From UBA3940 sp964506005 (GTDB lineage Bacteria; Chloroflexota; Anaerolineae; Aggregatilineales; UBA3940), in assembly GCA_964506005.1 (NCBI GenBank), contig CAZDLX010000001.1:1-64000 (forward strand): a DNA stretch of 64,000 bases, written 5' to 3'. The translations under genes and the position numbers were made by a program. The notes beneath the pieces are model-generated. The model was not told the origin of the DNA and did no database searches. It saw only the letters and a list, made by a program, of their open reading frames with translations. Each line of letters starts with the position of its first letter. Within the stretch, counting starts at the first letter, position 1. Positions 60,548-64,000 of this stretch are shown here, piece by piece.

Positions 60548-61393
60548 ATGTCTGTGAAACGAATTCTCTTGCTGCTGGCGCTGCACGCGATGGTGCTCTT
60601 TCTGGCGGCATGTGGGGCGGCTGGCTCGGCCAGCACCATCGGCGTGGGGGCCATCGTACCCGCGGAGCCGGCTGTGCAGTCAGGGGCGGTCGGGCCGGAC
60701 CTGTTCGCGCTGACTGAGTGGGACGTCGTGTGGATCTCGGACAACACGGGGTACTACGCGGCGCGGGAGTACGCCAAGCTGATCGAAGACGAGTTCGGTG
60801 TGACGGTGCGGCTGCACGACGTCGTCGTGCGTGACCTCACCGCGCGCCAGGTGCTGGCGGCGCTTCGCGGCGATAGTACCGTCACGCAGTCCCGGCTCAA
60901 GCGTCTTCCCGAGCTGGTGCGCCATGCCGAGGTCGTCGTGCTCTCTGCGAACCCGCTCGAGTCCGGCGCGCCCACGGCGAGCTGCTCGGCCTACCCGTAC
61001 TTCGTGACGAACGGCTCGCGCCAGACCTGGGACCAGTACCGCGACGAGCTGGACATGGTCTACCAGATGATCCTGGGCCTGCGAGGTGACAACCCGATCG
61101 CCATCCGTGCGTATGACGCCTACAGCTCCGACTTCTTCGACTGGAACCGGTATGGCGTGAAGGACACGTGCTCCCAGTGGTGGGATATGTTCAACGAGAC
61201 GCTCCATGAAACGTCAGAGGAGCACGGCGTGCCGGTCGCTGAGGTCTACGCTGCCTTCAACGGCGCGGACCACTCTGAAGACCCGCGCGACAAGGCGCTC
61301 CTAGGCTGGGACCGCATCAATCCGAACGCGGCGGGTGCCCGGATGATCGCCGAGCTGGTACACGACCTCGGGTACGAGCCCACGATCGAGTAG
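60548..61393 (+). CDS. SGNH-hydrolase-like lipoprotein with substituted catalytic residues
   Basis: The 281-residue protein has a signal peptide with lipobox LAAC near residue 21 and an SGNH-like fold. The GDS nucleophile block appears as S64-D65-N66 (WISDNTGY) and the usual DxxH near the end as D255-R-I-N258 (DRINPNAAG), so both Ser and His of the catalytic dyad are replaced by Asn. It is likely a binding protein rather than an esterase, unless it uses other residues. ATG 60548 follows CAGGAGTG; the open frame from 60458 has no signal peptide start. Confidence 0.75.
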   Translation: MSVKRILLLLALHAMVLFLAACGAAGSASTIGVGAIVPAEPAVQSGAVGPDLFALTEWDVVWISDNTGYYAAREYAKLIEDEFGVTVRLHDVVVRDLTARQVLAALRGDSTVTQSRLKRLPELVRHAEVVVLSANPLESGAPTASCSAYPYFVTNGSRQTWDQYRDELDMVYQMILGLRGDNPIAIRAYDAYSSDFFDWNRYGVKDTCSQWWDMFNETLHETSEEHGVPVAEVYAAFNGADHSEDPRDKALLGWDRINPNAAGARMIAELVHDLGYEPTIE

Positions 61394-61399
61394 CACAGC

Positions 61400-61434
61400 G
61401 GTAGAAGCCCCGCCACCGTGACGGGGCTTCTACC
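61400..61434 (+). terminator. Stem-loop after the SGNH-like gene
   Basis: A perfect 13-base stem (GGTAGAAGCCCCG, 61400-61412; complement 61422-61434) with a 9-base loop, lacking a T-run. It lies just after the stop codon and before the kinase gene. Confidence 0.7.
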
Positions 61435-61576
61435 TCCCACTTCGACGAACAACCGGGCAGGTCTGCTGCTGACGCTCAGCGCCAGCAGCGGGCCGATTTC
61501 CGGCGTAAGGCGGAGCCATCACGGCAGAAACTACTCTATACTGGAGGGATCGGCGGTGTTGGGAGAGGTTGCGGTC

Positions 61577-64000
61577 GTGGCTGACGAGATCATGCGGACG
61601 CTCAAGGCGTACGAGCTGCAGGAGCAGATCGGCACAGGTGGCTTTGGCGCTGTGTACCGCGCCTACCAGCCCGCGGTCGGGCGGGAGGTGGCGGTCAAGA
61701 TCATCCTGCCGGATTTCGCCAACCACCCGGAGTTCATCCGCCGGTTCGAGGCGGAGGCGCACCTCATCGCCCGCCTCGAACACCTGCACATCGTGCCGCT
61801 GTATGACTACTGGCGCGACCCGAACGGCGCCTACCTGGTGATGCGCTACCTGCGCGGCGGCAGCCTGGAGGATGCGCTGCAAAGTGGCCCTTGCAGCCTC
61901 GAAACCGCCGCGCTGATGCTCGACCAGATTGCTGCCGCCGTGGCTGTCGCCCACCGCAACGGCATCATCCACCGGGATCTAAAACCGGCCAACATCCTCC
62001 TGGACGAGGACGGCAACGCCTACCTCTCTGACTTCGGCATCGCGCAGGAACTGGCAGCCGGCAGCCCCGGCATCGAGCCTCTGGACCTGCTCGGCTCGGC
62101 GGGTTACGTCTCGCCCGAGCAGGCACGCGGAGACGTGCTGACGCCGCAGAGCGACATCTACAGCCTGGGCGTCGTGCTGTACGAGATGCTGGCAGGCCGG
62201 CACCCCTATCCAGGCGTGGAACCGGCTGAGCGGCTCTTCCAGCACCTTGAGTCGCCGCTGCCAGAGCTCACCTCGCTGCACGGCGCTATCGGCGATGCCG
62301 TTAACCGGGTGCTGCAGCGGGCGACGGCCAAAGACCCGGCCCGGCGATATGGCGACGCCATCGCCTTCGCCGAGGATTTTCGCAAAGCAGCCCGGCTGGA
62401 TGGCCGCCCGGCGGAGGGGGAGGTCGTCGAGCGGCTGACCTTCCGCGAGCAGGAGATCGCCGAGCTGATTGTCGCGGGCAAGTCGAACCGCGAGATCGCG
62501 GAGGCGCTGACCATCGAGCTGAGCACGGTCAAGTGGCATGTCCACCAGATCTACCAGAAGCTGAACGTGCGCAGCCGGGTGCAGCTCATCGTGAAGGTGC
62601 GAGAGCTGGAGCTCATCGTCGACCAGTTCACGCCGCAGCTCCTCGCCGACCGGCCTGTGACGGGCCGCCTGCCGGCACCCGCCAATCCCTACAAGGGGCT
62701 GCTCCCCTTCTCCGCCGCCGACGAGCAGGACTTCTTCGGGCGAGAGCGCCTGATCGCCCGGCTGCTCAAACGGCTGGGCGAGCCGCACCGCTACGCTCGG
62801 TTTCTGGCGGTCGTCGGACCGAGCGGCAGCGGTAAGTCCAGCCTGCTGAGGGCCGGGCTGGTGCCGGCGTTGTGGCGGGGTGAGCTGCCCGGCGCCGACC
62901 GCTGGTACGTCGCCGAGATGAAGCCGGGGGCACAGCCCTTCGACGAGCTTGAGGCGGCGCTGCTGCGCGTGGCTGCTCGCCGCAATGGAAACCTGCGCGA
63001 CGAGATCGAGCGTGACCGGCGTGGTCTGATCGACGCCGTGAGGCGGCTGCTGCCCGGCGAGCACGGCACGCTGCTGCTGATCGTCGACCAGTTCGAAGAG
63101 CTTTTCACACTCGTAGAAGACGAGAGCGCCCGCGAGCGCTTTCTAGAGCTGCTGCATGTCGCCGCGACCGAGCCGCACAGCCCGGTGTACGTCGTGCTCG
63201 CCCTCAGGGCCGACTTCTACGACCGCCCGCTGCAGTATCCCGCTTTCGGGGCGCTGGTCCGCAGCCGCCTTGAGACCGTGCTGCCGCTGAGCGCCGAGGA
63301 GCTTGAGCGCGCGATCCGCCGCCCTGCCGAGCGCGCGGGCGTCCAGTTCGAGCCGGGGCTGGTCGCCGCCATCGTTTCGGACACCTATCGCCAGCCCGGC
63401 GCGCTGCCACTGCTGCAGTATGCGCTCACCGAGCTGTTTGAAAACCGGGAGGGCCACACGCTGACGCTGGCTGCCTACCACTCGATTGGCGGGGTGGTGG
63501 GCGCGCTCGCCCAGCAGGCCGAAGCGTTGTACGCCGAGCAGGGTGTGGCGGGGCAGGAAGCGGTGCGCCAGCTCTTCCTCCGGCTTGTGGCAGTGCCGGC
63601 AGCCGGCAGTGATGCCGTCGAGACGCAGCGGCGCGTGCCGCGCTCNNNNNNNNNNNNNNNNNNNNNNNNNNNNNNNNNNNNNNNNNNNNNNNNNNNNNNN
63701 NNNNNNNNNNNNNNNNNNNNNNNNNNNNNNNNNNNNNNNNNNNNNTGGAGCTGGCTGCGGAGCCCGAGCTGATGGAGGAGGTGCTTGACGCCTTCGCCGC
63801 TTACCGGCTGCTCTCGCTGGACCGCGACCCCGTGACCCGCAGCGCGACGGTCGAGATCGCCCATGCCGCCCTGCTGCGCGAGTGGGCGCGGCTCAGGCGC
63901 TGGATCGAAGAGCACCGGCAGGACATACAGCACCAGCGGCAGCTTGCCGCCCTCGCCGCCGAATGGCACGAGGCGGGCGAGGACCCGAGCTTTCTGCTGC
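61577..64000 (+). CDS. Ser/Thr protein kinase - LuxR-type HTH - STAND ATPase (interrupted by gap, cut by window end)
   Basis: Residues 8-270 are a Hanks kinase with all motifs: GTGGFGAVY, VAVKII, HRDLKPANIL, DFGIAQ and VSPEQARG. Residues about 284-345 form a LuxR/GerE helix-turn-helix (LTFREQEIAELIVAGKSNREIAEAL; STVKWHVHQIYQKL, split as two segments). A STAND (nSTAND1) ATPase follows with Walker A VGPSGSGKSSLLRAG near 411 and Walker B LLIVDQFEELF. After the N gap a matching STAND tail (EIAHAALLREWARLRRW) continues to the edge; WD40 repeats usually follow in this family. Start GTG 61577 is 8 bases after GGGAGAGG. No membrane helix is seen. Confidence 0.88.
63646..63745. other. Assembly gap (100 N) inside the kinase/STAND gene
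   Basis: Exactly 100 undetermined bases; the STAND domain is recognisable on both sides. Confidence 0.95.

Overview
The window is 64 kb of GC-rich bacterial DNA with about 53 recognisable genes and no rRNA, tRNA, CRISPR array or intact insertion sequence that I could see. The gene content points to a member of the Chloroflexota, probably an Anaerolineae-like heterotroph. This inference rests on secreted WD40 proteins, a Ser/Thr kinase/STAND protein, a class III cyclase fused to an AAA and TPR region, SUMF1-like remnants, AHSA1/DinB proteins and sugar ABC transporters. No marker gene proves it. Five runs of exactly 100 N (13910, 27334, 29429, 34867, 63646) are scaffold-gap placeholders. Reading frames do not continue across them, and genes touching them are incomplete.

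Layout. 1-4.9 kb: a truncated DUF3365/PAS/GAF sensor kinase with its neighbouring receiver protein, then an unknown membrane protein (paralogue at 49.5 kb). 5.0-14.1 kb: a one-direction sugar operon holding a ROK repressor, a ROK-like kinase, a PIG-L deacetylase, an ABC binding protein with two permeases, a URO-D/MtaA-like protein and a SIS protein. It looks like a route for importing and using an acetylated amino sugar, but it has no ABC ATPase. 14.2-21 kb: a Crp/Fnr regulator, a secreted WD40 protein and an ABC-2 exporter with a NEW3-domain partner. 21-29 kb: assorted membrane, methyltransferase, CPBP protease, NADAR, MFS and SpoIIE phosphatase genes. 29.5-35.4 kb: two poorly known genes, a galactitol-type PTS IIB/IIC pair and a second receiver protein.

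35.6-44 kb is rich in cyclic-nucleotide logic: a SulP transporter fused to STAS and a cNMP-binding domain, a large class III cyclase, and, divergent from the cyclase, a histidine kinase with an N-terminal cNMP-binding domain. A sigma70-like promoter overlaid by a long AT-rich palindrome lies between the last two. 44-51.5 kb: an NAD-dependent epimerase, FAD oxidoreductase, transaldolase, SufR-like regulator with a candidate operator, an SRPBCC-PDZ-DinB fusion, the second membrane paralogue and a nuclease lipoprotein.

51.5-57.9 kb is a compact eight-gene PTS operon on the minus strand: PRD regulator, unknown 172-aa protein, IIB, IIC, M42 peptidase, ribulose-phosphate 3-epimerase-like protein, IIA and its own HPr. 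It resembles the E. coli sgc and frv operons in content. The window ends with DUF1905, DinB and AlkC genes, a lipoprotein resembling an SGNH hydrolase with substituted catalytic residues, and a Ser/Thr kinase with a LuxR-type helix-turn-helix between the kinase and a STAND ATPase.
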